Positions 23,660-33,234 of a stretch of 37,896 bases of DNA are shown piece after piece (position 1 is the stretch's first letter; the number at the start of each line of letters is the position of its first letter). Both the position numbers and the translations under genes were made by a program. The DNA comes from Ignavibacteria bacterium UBA2333 (GTDB taxonomy: Bacteria > Bacteroidota > Ignavibacteria > Kapaibacteriales > Kapaibacteriaceae). Location: positions 1 to 37,896 of the forward strand of contig DDUR01000069.1 in assembly GCA_002344895.1 (NCBI GenBank), written 5' to 3'. Below the pieces are notes generated by a model. That model made no database searches. It was not told where the DNA came from and saw only the letters and a list, made by a program, of their open reading frames with translations.

Positions 23660-26136
23660 CATCACGCTCCGTTATCACCGACTGGTTTTTGCGACGCAAT
23701 TGGTCAGCCTTTCCGTTTCAACTCGAAACGTGGGATGCCATCGTTGCTGGTAAGAACGGTCTGCTTCATGCTCCTACGGGTAGTGGCAAGACGTATGCAG
23801 TGTGGCTCGGTGCACTTCAGGCCCTTACGGGTTCAGGTTGTAAGGTGTTGTGGATCACTCCACTTCGTGCGTTGGCAAAGGACATTACCGAGGCAATGAC
23901 GGAGGCGGCAGTAGAGACAGGATCGGGCTGGACGGTAGGTCTGCGTACCGGTGATACATCGGCTGCCGAAAAACAACGGCAACGCACAAAACTCCCGGAT
24001 GCACTGGTTATCACACCGGAGAGTGTGCATGTTTTACTCTCCACCGCAACGGGCACGGAGTTACTGTCGCGCCTACAACTTGTTGTTGTTGATGAATGGC
24101 ATGAACTGCTCGGAGGAAAACGTGGTGTACAAACTGAACTCGCATTGGCACGGTTACGACGCCTGAATCCATCGTTACGCTGTTGGGGTATTTCGGCCAC
24201 GATTGGCAACATGGATGTTGCTTGTGATGTGCTCTTTGCACCTTGGACCTCGGCGTCAGTCGAGTCAGAGTCATCAGCGACGTCATCGACCACCGCACCA
24301 GCATCGTCAACGACCAATGTTGTACGCATCACAGCTCCTACGGGAGAACCACCGGAGATTACCACGTTACTCCCCGATACCGTCGAACGGTTTCCATGGA
24401 GTGGTCATCTCGGTACCGTGCTGGCGGATGCAGCACATTCCATCGTTACGTCATCACAAACAACGTTAGTTTTTACGAACACACGTTCACAGGCTGAGAT
24501 CTGGTATCAGACGTTTCTGGACATGTGGCCGGATCTTTTAGGGACAACGGCACTCCATCATGGCTCACTTGATAGCTCCGTTCGAACGTGGGTTGAAGAT
24601 GCCGTTCATGATGGACGCTTGAAGGCCGTGTTCTGCACGTCATCCCTTGATCTTGGTGTCGACTTTGCTCCTGTTGATAGTGTCATTCAGGTTGGTTCTC
24701 CAAAGGGCACAGCACGGTTCTTGCAACGTGCAGGGCGAAGTGGACACCGTCCGGGTGTGCGCAGTAGGATTGCCTTTTTGCCAACACATTCGCTGGAGAT
24801 TGTTGAAGGTGCGGCTATACGTCGGGCAGTAGAGACACGACGTGTTGAATCCCGCCAACCAATTGAAAAACCCATCGATGTCCTCATTCAATGGTTAGTG
24901 ACCATTGCGTGTGGCGATGGTTTTACAGCAGCTGAGATGTTGGCTGATGTACGATCAACCTATGCCTATCAACATCTTTCCGACGCCGAGTGGTTATGGT
25001 GTCTGGACTTTATCACCACCGGTGGTGCGTCGTTAGGTGCCTACGATGATTATCATAAAGTTGTCCTTCGTGATGGACGGTATCATATCGCAAATGGTCG
25101 ACTTGCCCTTCGCCATCGCATGAATATCGGCACCATATCATCCGATGCTGCACTTACCGTCAAGATCATCAAGGGTTCTACACTGGGTACACTGGAAGAG
25201 TCGTTTGCATCACGGCTGGAAGAAGGTGATGCGTTCTGGTTTGCCGGACAATGTCTGGAGTTTGTCGACATCAAGGACATGACCGTTCGGGTTCGTCGTA
25301 CACACCGTACTGATGGCATTGTACCACGCTGGGGTGGTGGCCGTATGCCGTTAAGCACGGAGCTGAGTGACGTTTTGCGTGATGTACTACACGATGCCGC
25401 CGAAGGGCAATTCGAGGGACCGGAGATGCAATGTGTACAGCCACTGTTCCAGCTCCAGGACCAACTATCGCGTGTACCTCGTCGGGATGAAGTCTTGGTC
25501 GAACACTTCCAGTCCAACGATGGTTATCATGTCGTCTTTTACCCCTTTGAAGGCCGCCTTGTCCACGAAGGACTCGCCGCCCTCTTTGCCTTACGCATCT
25601 CACGAATTCAGCCGCAGACGTTCACCATGGCCATGAATGACTATGGCCTTGAACTCCTGAGTGATCGTCCAATTCCACTCGATGAAGTTCTGGAAAGGGG
25701 CTTGCTGTCGCAAACGGGCTTAACGGACGACATCCTCGCAAGTGCAAATGGTGCACTCATGGCCCGACGTCGGTTCCGTGACATTGCACGTATTAGTGGC
25801 CTCATCTTTACAGGATATCCATCCAAACAAAAACGTCCACGTCACATCCAGGCAGGGTCGGACCTTTTCTTCGACGTCTTTACGACATACGACACCAACA
25901 ATCTTCTGCTGCACCAGGCATTTTCCGAAACACTTACGTATCAACTTGAGGAAGAACGACTACGCCTTGCCCTACAACGAATGTCGGAACGACGTCTGGT
26001 GATCACCGAACCTCCGCACTTTACACCGTTTTCGTTTCCGATTGTTGTAGACCGTCTTCGAGAACGTCTTGGCAGCGAACGGTTAGAAGATCGGGTGCGA
26101 AAAATCGTTGCCGAGATGGAGGCAGGACTCTCGTAG
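23656..26136 (+). CDS. Ligase-associated DEXH-box helicase (Lhr-like)
   Basis: This is an 826-residue SF2 helicase of the type found with bacterial ATP-dependent ligases (TIGR04121-type). Motifs are intact: Walker A APTGSGKT (39-46), DEWH (146-149), SAT (180-182), LVFTNTRSQAEIW, and a QRAGRSGH motif VI (357-364). A Ser/Thr-rich stretch (about 199-221) forms an insert between the two RecA domains. The C-terminal part matches the WH/core region of Lhr-like enzymes. It starts with GTG in a GTGA overlap with the ligase homologue. The helicase appears fully functional although its ligase partner does not. Confidence 0.93.
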   Translation: MTSRSVITDWFLRRNWSAFPFQLETWDAIVAGKNGLLHAPTGSGKTYAVWLGALQALTGSGCKVLWITPLRALAKDITEAMTEAAVETGSGWTVGLRTGDTSAAEKQRQRTKLPDALVITPESVHVLLSTATGTELLSRLQLVVVDEWHELLGGKRGVQTELALARLRRLNPSLRCWGISATIGNMDVACDVLFAPWTSASVESESSATSSTTAPASSTTNVVRITAPTGEPPEITTLLPDTVERFPWSGHLGTVLADAAHSIVTSSQTTLVFTNTRSQAEIWYQTFLDMWPDLLGTTALHHGSLDSSVRTWVEDAVHDGRLKAVFCTSSLDLGVDFAPVDSVIQVGSPKGTARFLQRAGRSGHRPGVRSRIAFLPTHSLEIVEGAAIRRAVETRRVESRQPIEKPIDVLIQWLVTIACGDGFTAAEMLADVRSTYAYQHLSDAEWLWCLDFITTGGASLGAYDDYHKVVLRDGRYHIANGRLALRHRMNIGTISSDAALTVKIIKGSTLGTLEESFASRLEEGDAFWFAGQCLEFVDIKDMTVRVRRTHRTDGIVPRWGGGRMPLSTELSDVLRDVLHDAAEGQFEGPEMQCVQPLFQLQDQLSRVPRRDEVLVEHFQSNDGYHVVFYPFEGRLVHEGLAALFALRISRIQPQTFTMAMNDYGLELLSDRPIPLDEVLERGLLSQTGLTDDILASANGALMARRRFRDIARISGLIFTGYPSKQKRPRHIQAGSDLFFDVFTTYDTNNLLLHQAFSETLTYQLEEERLRLALQRMSERRLVITEPPHFTPFSFPIVVDRLRERLGSERLEDRVRKIVAEMEAGLS

Positions 26137-26142
26137 ATTGTA

Positions 26143-26156
26143 GCCCCATATGCCCC
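26143..26156 (-). repeat. Dispersed GGGGCNNNNGGGGC motif, copy 6
   Basis: The minus strand reads GGGGCATATGGGGC. It spans the short gap before pdeM and includes its ATG start codon and the next codons, so it could affect pdeM translation initiation. Confidence 0.6.
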
Positions 26157-26806
26157 TTACCATAGACCTTGTTGGCGAACACATCGAGCTTCTGCCGGAG
26201 CGTGCAATTCGTATTCCGCGCCTGAATGCCTTGTTGTTGAGTGACGTCCATCTCGGCAAGGCAGCACATTTCCGTGCCCATGGACTTGCCGTTCCGGATG
26301 CCGTATTTACGCACGACCTGGATCGTCTTGCATCACTTGCATCACGATACTCGGACGACATCTACATCGTGGGTGACCTTGTTCACAAAACACACAATCA
26401 CGAATGGGAACGTTTTGCAGCGTTACGCGCCACATGGAAACAACGTGTAATGCTCATTGTAGGCAATCACGATCGGTTTGTGGATGACTATGCAACATCG
26501 GCAAGTATTGATCTAGCTGACCGATACGACCTAGGTCCATTTCACCTTGTCCACAAACCAGACGACCATCGTGACGAAGATGCCTACGGCATTTGTGGAC
26601 ATGAACATCCAGCTATTGTACTCTCCGGTAAGTCGTCACAACAGATCCGTCTGCCGGCCTTTGTTGCAACGTCACGCAGATTCCTGTTACCGGCTTTTGG
26701 AAGGTTCACGGGAACACACGTTGTTGACCTTGAGGATGAAGATCGCGCCTGGGTCCTCGTTGACGAAACGATTATTGCTGTTCCGCCGCGTCGATTGCCT
26801 GCGTAA
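26150..26806 (+). CDS. pdeM: Ligase-associated DNA damage response phosphoesterase PdeM
   Basis: This is a 218-residue metallophosphatase of the calcineurin-like fold. Metal-binding motifs are complete: LLSDVHLGK (Asp32, His34), VGDLVHK (Asp76), VGNHD (Asn106, His107) and GHEHP (His151, His153). Position after the helicase and overall length agree with the PdeM family (TIGR04123-type). It is the last gene of the operon. Its end overlaps the convergent metZ gene by 35 bases. Confidence 0.9.
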   Translation: MPLTIDLVGEHIELLPERAIRIPRLNALLLSDVHLGKAAHFRAHGLAVPDAVFTHDLDRLASLASRYSDDIYIVGDLVHKTHNHEWERFAALRATWKQRVMLIVGNHDRFVDDYATSASIDLADRYDLGPFHLVHKPDDHRDEDAYGICGHEHPAIVLSGKSSQQIRLPAFVATSRRFLLPAFGRFTGTHVVDLEDEDRAWVLVDETIIAVPPRRLPA

Positions 26807-27977
26807 GGTCATTGATGATGTCTCGCACATCTTCAAGACCAACACTGATACGAATAAGGCCTGGTGTGATTCCAACGGCCAGACGTGCTTCCTCTGTGAG
26901 TTTACTATGTGTTGACGTTGCCGGATGTGTAACAATCGTACGCGTGTCACCGATGTTTGCTGTGATTGACGCCATACGAACACTGTCGATTACACATGCT
27001 GCTGCCGCAGCCCCGCCCTTAACGTCAATAGCGACAATTCCTCCACCGGCCGACATTTGTGACATCGCCAGGGAATACTGTGGATGTGATGGAAGGCCAG
27101 GATATCGGACAGATTGTAGACGCGGATGTGACGACAGGGCTTCGGCCACACGGTGTGCACTTTGGCAATGACGTTCCAGGCGCACGTGAAGAGTTTCGAG
27201 TGACTTTGAGAGAATCCATGCGGTAAACGGCGACATGGATGGACCCGTGTTCCGACAGAACAGATAAATTGATCGAAGAAGGTCGGCATTTCCCAGAATC
27301 ACCCCACCGAGTACGCGTCCTTGGCCATCAATCCACTTTGTTGCGGAGTGTGTTACGATGTGTGCGCCGTAGTCAATTGGTCGCTGTAACAGGGGTGTAG
27401 CAAAACAGTTGTCAACATTGAGAATAATGTTATGATCGGCTGCCAGTTTTCCAAGGAAGGACAGATCGGCTATGTCCAGACCAGGATTTGACGGTGTCTC
27501 AACGAGCAACATCTTCGTTGATGGCGTAATCGCTGCAGCCCATTGATCGTTATCGGCGATATCAACGTATGTCGACGTTATACCCCACTTCGGCAGATAC
27601 TGTGTAAGTAGGGCATGTGTTGAACCAAAGACGGCACGAGAAGCAACAATGTGATCACCACTTTGTAGCAGCCCCATAATCGATCCGAAGATGGCTGCCA
27701 TACCGGTTGCTGTGGCATACCCTGCCTCGGCACCTTCAAGAGCACACATCTTCTGAACAAACTCCGACGTTGTCGGATTGGTAAACCGCGAATAAATGTT
27801 GCCGTCAACCTCTTCGGCAAACATGGCGCGCATGTGTTCTGCATCGTCAAACACAAAGCTTGACGTCAGAAAGATCGGCGTTGAGTGTTCGTTATACTGC
27901 GTTGTATCCGTCTGCGTGCGGATTGCCATCGTGTCCGTCGTATTCATCCTCAAAACTACGGCGAACACCGGATTCAC
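26772..27977 (-). CDS. metZ: O-succinylhomoserine sulfhydrylase / Cys-Met metabolism PLP enzyme
   Basis: This is a PLP-dependent trans-sulfuration enzyme. The PLP lysine is in THSATKWIDGQGRVLGG, which is characteristic of MetZ-type sulfhydrylases that make homocysteine from activated homoserine and sulfide. EHSTPIFLTSSFVFDD and IYSRFTNPTT are family segments. The 401-residue form starts at a GTG overlapping the pntB stop (GTGA), consistent with coupling in this genome. Later starts at ATG 27947 or 27929 are closer to the family N-terminus. A cystathionine-forming activity or methionine gamma-lyase cannot be excluded. Confidence 0.88.
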   Translation of the reverse strand: MNPVFAVVLRMNTTDTMAIRTQTDTTQYNEHSTPIFLTSSFVFDDAEHMRAMFAEEVDGNIYSRFTNPTTSEFVQKMCALEGAEAGYATATGMAAIFGSIMGLLQSGDHIVASRAVFGSTHALLTQYLPKWGITSTYVDIADNDQWAAAITPSTKMLLVETPSNPGLDIADLSFLGKLAADHNIILNVDNCFATPLLQRPIDYGAHIVTHSATKWIDGQGRVLGGVILGNADLLRSIYLFCRNTGPSMSPFTAWILSKSLETLHVRLERHCQSAHRVAEALSSHPRLQSVRYPGLPSHPQYSLAMSQMSAGGGIVAIDVKGGAAAAACVIDSVRMASITANIGDTRTIVTHPATSTHSKLTEEARLAVGITPGLIRISVGLEDVRDIINDLTQAIDAAEQQ

Positions 27978-29407
27978 AAGTTCTTGAGCTCGGCAACAAG
28001 AGATGTGAGTGTGGATTTTGCATCACCAAACAGCATCGAGCAGTTTGGACGCGTAAACAGCTCATTGTCAATGCCAGCATAACCGGCCTTCATACTGCGT
28101 TTGAGCACAATGACCTGTTTAGCATGGTCAACATCAAGAATGGGCATTCCGTAGATAGGTGACGATGTATCCGTGCGTGCTGCAGGATTAACAACATCGT
28201 TTGCACCAACTACTAGGACAACGTCCGTCGTGCTAAACTCCGGATTAATGTCCTCCATTTCCTTGAGCCGATCATACGACACATCGGCCTCAGCCAGCAG
28301 AACATTCATGTGTCCCGGCATACGGCCAGCCACCGGATGAATAGCATAGGCAACATCAATACCGCGCGCTACAAGGTCATGTTCAAGCTGATGGCAGACG
28401 TGTTGTGCCTGTGCAACGGCAAGGCCATAACCAGGTACTATCACAACCTTGCGTGAGTACGCAAGCAAGATGGCAACGTCGGTTGCCGTAACACTCTTTA
28501 CACTACCGCCCGATGCTGTTGTTACACCCTGTGCTGCCGTTCCACCCATCGCTCCCACAAGAACATTCAGCAGACTTCGATTCATGGCACGGCACATCAC
28601 AATCGTGAGCAACGTGCCGGCTGAACCAACCAGGATACCACCAATCAGCATTGGCTGATTGTCATAAACAAATCCTCCACAGGCAGCAGCTACGCCAGTA
28701 AAGGAATTCAGGAGTGAGATCACGACGGGCATATCCGCGCCACCGATGGGCAGGACAAATGATATGCCGTAGAGCAGACAGAGTACGAGCAGAATCACGA
28801 GTGGTGCCGACCCAACTACAACACTCATCGTCATCAATACGGCTACAACGATGATGATGGTTAACAGAGCAAGGTTCACGATATGCTGATTCGCAAACCG
28901 CCGGTCACCAAGCCGATCATCAAGTTTTGCCCACGCTACAATCGACCCTGAGAATGAAACCGTGCCGATCACCAATCCGGCCAAGGTGGGAATCATGTGT
29001 TGTATAGGAAGCGACATTTCTGTACACGACTCACAAACCTCACAGGCCATGGAAAGGGCATGATCGTATTCGAGTATGCCAATGAGTGCTGCACACAGTC
29101 CACCCATACCATTAAACAACGACACCATCTGTGGCATCGCCGTCATCTGGACACGCTGGGCGGCAATCCAGCCGATCACGGTTCCTACCACAAGGGCAAC
29201 AACTAATAACGTCAGGTTTAGGGGTGGTAACACAACGGTCGACGCCCCGAACATCGGACCAACGATGGTCACAAGGACAGCCAGACCCATTCCGGCAGCG
29301 GCTATCAGATTCCCACGCCGTGCCGTTGCTGGAGCACCGAGATACTTCAGGCCAACGATAAAGGAAATCGAGGCGACGAGGTAGGAGATACCAATGACGT
29401 CGTTCAT
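27974..29407 (-). CDS. pntB: NAD(P) transhydrogenase, beta subunit
   Basis: This 477-residue membrane protein combines many transmembrane segments with the C-terminal NADP(H)-binding domain (VPGYGLAVAQAQH, VVLVVGANDVVNPAA and PILDVDHAKQVIVLKRSM). With the alpha subunits it forms the proton-translocating transhydrogenase, which makes NADPH from NADH at the expense of the proton gradient. The start overlaps the pntAB stop (ATGA). Confidence 0.96.
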   Translation of the reverse strand: MNDVIGISYLVASISFIVGLKYLGAPATARRGNLIAAAGMGLAVLVTIVGPMFGASTVVLPPLNLTLLVVALVVGTVIGWIAAQRVQMTAMPQMVSLFNGMGGLCAALIGILEYDHALSMACEVCESCTEMSLPIQHMIPTLAGLVIGTVSFSGSIVAWAKLDDRLGDRRFANQHIVNLALLTIIIVVAVLMTMSVVVGSAPLVILLVLCLLYGISFVLPIGGADMPVVISLLNSFTGVAAACGGFVYDNQPMLIGGILVGSAGTLLTIVMCRAMNRSLLNVLVGAMGGTAAQGVTTASGGSVKSVTATDVAILLAYSRKVVIVPGYGLAVAQAQHVCHQLEHDLVARGIDVAYAIHPVAGRMPGHMNVLLAEADVSYDRLKEMEDINPEFSTTDVVLVVGANDVVNPAARTDTSSPIYGMPILDVDHAKQVIVLKRSMKAGYAGIDNELFTRPNCSMLFGDAKSTLTSLVAELKNL

Positions 29408-29691
29408 CTCGAGTCCTTCTTAAACATTTCGAGCATTCGGTTCGTCACCACAAACCCTCCTACCACGTTCACCGTTCCAACAATGACGGCAAGTGTGCCT
29501 AGGATCAGCGAGAAGACGTCGTGTGCACCAGCTAACACAAAGATGCCACCCAGGACTACGACGCCGTGGATGGCATTAGCACCACTCATGAGTGGTGTGT
29601 GCAAGACGGTTGGAACGTGACCAATGAGCTCCACTCCGAGGAAGATCATGAGCACAACAAGTGTGATGATGTGTAGTGTTCCTGTATCCAC
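29404..29691 (-). CDS. pntAB: NAD(P) transhydrogenase, small membrane subunit alpha-2
   Basis: This 95-residue protein has three hydrophobic segments. It matches the separate membrane part of the alpha subunit (HVPTVLHTPLMSGANAIHGV), found in three-subunit transhydrogenases. It starts with GTG, immediately after the pntAA stop with no overlap. Confidence 0.93.
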   Translation of the reverse strand: MDTGTLHIITLVVLMIFLGVELIGHVPTVLHTPLMSGANAIHGVVVLGGIFVLAGAHDVFSLILGTLAVIVGTVNVVGGFVVTNRMLEMFKKDSR

Positions 29692-29692
29692 G

Positions 29693-30787
29693 TTATCTCT
29701 CCTGTCCGTTCACAACAACCATCGTTCCCGCAACAATTTCATCACCGACGTCGGCAAGAAGTCCGGATTCCTGCACAATATGCTCAAGGAAGGCAAGTAG
29801 ATTTTTTGACCACAGTCGGCTCGCCGTTGTAGGAACTGTTGCGGCCAGGTGTGGACATCCGATAACGAGGACGCCGTTTACAAAACGTCGTTCATCACCG
29901 CGTGTCGCCACACAATTCCCACCTGCATCCGCAGCAAGGTCAACAATCACTGTTCCTCGCCGTACAACGGCGAGATCATCTTCGTGTACAAGTGTTGGAG
30001 CCGTCCCTCCGGCCACAAGTGCTGTAAGAATCACAACGTCGGCCTTCGCCAAGGCAGCTCGAACAACCTCGCGTTGTCGCTGTAAAACATCGTCGTCAAC
30101 TGCACCAACATATCCACCCGTTACAACAACACGGTCGAGCCCCTCCACGGAAAGAAACGTTGCCCCAAGTGATTCCACCTGTTCGCGTGTTTCCGGACGA
30201 ATGTCTGTTACCTCAACCATGGCACCCAGACGTCGTGCCGTGGCAATGGCCTGAAGTCCTGCCACACCGGCACCATAGATGAGCACACGAGCAGGCCTGA
30301 TCGTCCCTGCTGCTGTCATCATCAATGGAAACACATTCGGTGCGGCTTCTGCAGCAACAAGAACTGATTTGTAACCAGCAAGATTGTTTTGCGAACTCAA
30401 CACATCCATTGATTGGGCACGTGTTATCCGAGGAAGTCTATCAAGGGCATAGACCGTATGACCACCCGTGCTTGCGGCAGCTATCTGTTCCGGATGTCGT
30501 GATGGAGTAACAAGGCCGATAAATGTCCGGCCATTGGGCCACGAAGAAATGTCTGCCACTTCTGGTGTTCGAATACCGAGCAGCACATCTGCGCGACGTG
30601 CCTCGTTGAAATCAACAACTTGACAACCAACGGCCACGTAGTCATCATCGGTGTACCCAGCCCCTTCTCCAGCCCCTTTCTCAACATCAATGGTATGTCC
30701 ACGGCCAAGGAGCACGGCAGCAGACTCCGGAATGAGGGCCACACGACGCTCACCGGGACGAGACTCACGGAGGATGGCAAACTTCAT
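29693..30787 (-). CDS. pntAA: NAD(P) transhydrogenase, soluble subunit alpha-1
   Basis: The protein is about 364 residues from the ATG at 30787 (MKFAILRESRPGERRVAL); a longer 377-residue frame upstream lacks family similarity. It binds NAD(H): VLIYGAGVAGLQAIATARRLGA is the Rossmann loop, and SQNNLAGYKSVLVAAE and VKPAT-like segments belong to the family. It is the first gene of the leftward pnt-metZ unit. Its promoter must share the 89-base gap with the divergent TonB receptor gene. Confidence 0.95.
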   Translation of the reverse strand: MKFAILRESRPGERRVALIPESAAVLLGRGHTIDVEKGAGEGAGYTDDDYVAVGCQVVDFNEARRADVLLGIRTPEVADISSWPNGRTFIGLVTPSRHPEQIAAASTGGHTVYALDRLPRITRAQSMDVLSSQNNLAGYKSVLVAAEAAPNVFPLMMTAAGTIRPARVLIYGAGVAGLQAIATARRLGAMVEVTDIRPETREQVESLGATFLSVEGLDRVVVTGGYVGAVDDDVLQRQREVVRAALAKADVVILTALVAGGTAPTLVHEDDLAVVRRGTVIVDLAADAGGNCVATRGDERRFVNGVLVIGCPHLAATVPTTASRLWSKNLLAFLEHIVQESGLLADVGDEIVAGTMVVVNGQER

Positions 30788-30868
30788 GGCTACCAACGTA
30801 GGGAATTCGGCGGCCGATCGCAACACATTGAAATTTTGCCCGTGGGATTGGATAGATTTTCTTCGTAG

Positions 30869-30886
30869 ATTTAGACGTGTCTAAAT
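30869..30886. promoter_or_regulatory. Palindromic operator over the receptor start codon
   Basis: ATTTAGAC-GT-GTCTAAAT is a perfect 8+8 palindrome. It contains the GTG start of the TonB receptor gene. It resembles the TTTAGG..CCTAAA operators of DtxR-family metalloregulators, and the downstream DtxR-type gene in the same operon is the obvious candidate ligand. A TAGATT element (30853-30858) lies just upstream and could be a -7/-10 element. Confidence 0.55.
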
Positions 30887-33234
30887 TTCTTCTGTACACT
30901 CTCATCATCTTCAACGCACTCACGACCGTAGCCGTGGCTGACGACGTGCGCCTTGTTGGGCGCGTGATTGATGCAACAGCGACTGATACTGCAAAGGGGC
31001 TACAAGGGGCTACCATCCGTGTCGGTGGTACTGGAGCATCGGTACGTGGAACGATTTCGCGTACAGATGGATGGTTTGAACTGTTCGTACCAACACTGCC
31101 AACTACGTTGGTGGTAACAATGTTTGGATACGATACACTCAGGGTACGTGTGACATCAGCGGACACACTCGAACTACGACTTGATGCGCCAGACTATACA
31201 ATCATTGAGGAACTGGTCGTAACGGCTTCGCGGATGGAGCAACGACGGCAGGACGCACCTGTCATCGTTACGACAACAACGTCGGCCATGATTGATGCAG
31301 TGCAAGCCGTGAACCTGGCAGAAGGCCTCCGATTCCAGCCGGGACTGCGCCTTGAGACAAACTGTCAGAACTGCGGATTTACGCAGGTACGATTAAATGG
31401 ACTGCAAGGCCCGTATACCCAGATCCTCATTGATAGTCGACCGATTTTCTCATCGTTAAACGGTGTGTACGGACTTGAACAAATTCCTGCGGCAATGATT
31501 GACCGTATTGAAGTTGTTCGTGGTGCAGGAAGTGCCCTCTACGGTGCCGGCGCTGTTGCTGGCACAATAAACGTCATCACACGCGAGCCATCGGCTACAT
31601 CCCTCTCCGTTTCCACCACGTCCCAGTGGTACGGTGGCCGCGTGCCCGATCGAGTCGTGTCGGCCGATGGATCCTTTTTATCGGCCGACGGCTCGTCGGG
31701 GCTATCGGTGTTTGCCACAAGTCGTGACCGTCATGCCTGGGATCGGAATGGTGACGGTTTTTCGGAAACAACGGCCATTCGTGGTGCCGCCGGCGGTGGG
31801 CGCGGTCTGGTTCGGTTTTCGGAAACAGATCGTTTGGGTGTCGATGTGTTCTGGTTACGAGAGTTCCGTCGTGGTGGTGAGATGACGTGGGCAGCTCCGC
31901 ATGAGTCAACCATTGCAGAACAACTGGATCACTCTGTGGCTGGTGCTTCGTTGACGTTTGAATCGTCATTTGACGACGACAACGTTCGCCTGTCGTCCTA
32001 TCTCTCCGGACAGCGCACCCAACGACATAGTTATTACGGTGGTATTGGCCCGGTACATGACAGCACTTCACGCGATCTTGCGACAAGGATGTATGGCAAC
32101 ACCAACGACTACATTGGTGTCGCCGGTGTTCAAGTTGCCCTACGTCAGTCCTGGTTTGTACCAACACTCCTTGTTGCTGGTTCAGAGCTTACCATAAATG
32201 ACGTTGCCGATAACATTTTTGGAAGCTCACGGCGGATAGCACAACGTATCACAACATCCGGTACGTACGTCCAAGCACAGTTTGCCCCTTCTGCCCCTTT
32301 CTCCATGACTGTTGGTGGACGTTTTGACGTCCAGAACATCGTTGGCTCATATACCTATGGCACACGCAGTCCGCAGCTCTCCGATACAACCTTTGTTGTT
32401 GTGAATCCACGGTTGTCAGCAAAACTGAATATCAACGATGTTGACATTCTCCGACTTTCCTATGCATCGGGATTCCGTGGACCACAGGCCTTTGATGAAG
32501 ATCTTCATCTGTCAACTCTAGAGGGTCGTCCACGCAGCATTCGTATTCCAGAAGGACTTCGTCCGGAGCGTTCACATAGTCTGACGTTATCGTATGATCA
32601 TACAGACGGCACGGTAACCACGGCAACTGGATGGACTGTAGACCTCTTTGCCACGGCACTCACGAATCCGTTTGTAACGTCGTTAACCGGCGATTCTTCA
32701 TCACGTCTGCGGTATGCCGTTAAACGTAATGGTGACGGTGCCTGGGTTGCTGGTGTAAACACTGAGTTTCGGTATGCAATCGCTGAAAAAATAGAGATGA
32801 CGGCCGGTGTTACCGTTCAACTTGCGCGTTACATGCATCGTGAAGAAGTTGCAACATCAGAATCTACGTCACTCTTTAGTGATGTTCTGTTGCGCACACC
32901 AAACGTCTACGGATCAGCCATGGTAACATGGAAACCACTGTCAGGTGTGAGTCTGGATGCTTCGTGGATTACCACAGGGCCAATGTCGGCCGTCAACGAA
33001 CGAACGATGATTCTCCATCGCACGTCGGTCTTTCACGATGTCTCGGCTCGTGTTACGGGAACACTACGTATCAGTGATATCCTTCTTCTGCGTCTTGGTA
33101 TGGGGATTCGCAATATCTTCGATGCGTATCAGACAGACCTGGAATGGGGCGTTTCGCGTGATGCGGCCTTTATTTACGGTCCACCCATGCCACGAACCCT
33201 CCTGTTCACGATTTCAACGACGTTTGACCGATGA
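30877..33234 (+). CDS. TonB-dependent outer-membrane receptor
   Basis: This 785-residue protein starts with a GTG (signal peptide KFLLYTLIIFNALTTVAVA). A CarboxypepD_reg-like domain follows at about residues 25-100 (GRVIDATATDTAKGLQGATIRVG). The plug domain carries NCQNCGFTQVRLNGL with a CxxC and RIEVVRGAGSALYGAGAVAG. The rest is a 22-strand barrel ending in TLLFTISTTFDR with a terminal aromatic. It takes up a metal complex, haem or another ligand in a TonB-dependent way. Coupling to a DtxR-type regulator points to metal acquisition. No visible Shine-Dalgarno precedes the GTG. Confidence 0.92.
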   Translation: MSKFLLYTLIIFNALTTVAVADDVRLVGRVIDATATDTAKGLQGATIRVGGTGASVRGTISRTDGWFELFVPTLPTTLVVTMFGYDTLRVRVTSADTLELRLDAPDYTIIEELVVTASRMEQRRQDAPVIVTTTTSAMIDAVQAVNLAEGLRFQPGLRLETNCQNCGFTQVRLNGLQGPYTQILIDSRPIFSSLNGVYGLEQIPAAMIDRIEVVRGAGSALYGAGAVAGTINVITREPSATSLSVSTTSQWYGGRVPDRVVSADGSFLSADGSSGLSVFATSRDRHAWDRNGDGFSETTAIRGAAGGGRGLVRFSETDRLGVDVFWLREFRRGGEMTWAAPHESTIAEQLDHSVAGASLTFESSFDDDNVRLSSYLSGQRTQRHSYYGGIGPVHDSTSRDLATRMYGNTNDYIGVAGVQVALRQSWFVPTLLVAGSELTINDVADNIFGSSRRIAQRITTSGTYVQAQFAPSAPFSMTVGGRFDVQNIVGSYTYGTRSPQLSDTTFVVVNPRLSAKLNINDVDILRLSYASGFRGPQAFDEDLHLSTLEGRPRSIRIPEGLRPERSHSLTLSYDHTDGTVTTATGWTVDLFATALTNPFVTSLTGDSSSRLRYAVKRNGDGAWVAGVNTEFRYAIAEKIEMTAGVTVQLARYMHREEVATSESTSLFSDVLLRTPNVYGSAMVTWKPLSGVSLDASWITTGPMSAVNERTMILHRTSVFHDVSARVTGTLRISDILLLRLGMGIRNIFDAYQTDLEWGVSRDAAFIYGPPMPRTLLFTISTTFDR
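32284..32297 (-). repeat. Dispersed GGGGCNNNNGGGGC motif, copy 7
   Basis: The minus strand reads GGGGCAGAAGGGGC. Inside the TonB receptor barrel it encodes FAPSAPF, a variable loop or strand edge. Confidence 0.6.

Noticed and set aside
31669..31697. TCGGCCGA repeated twice in the TonB receptor
   Set aside because: It encodes a repeated ADGS turn (SADGSFLSADGSS) expected in barrel loops; no sign of wider significance.
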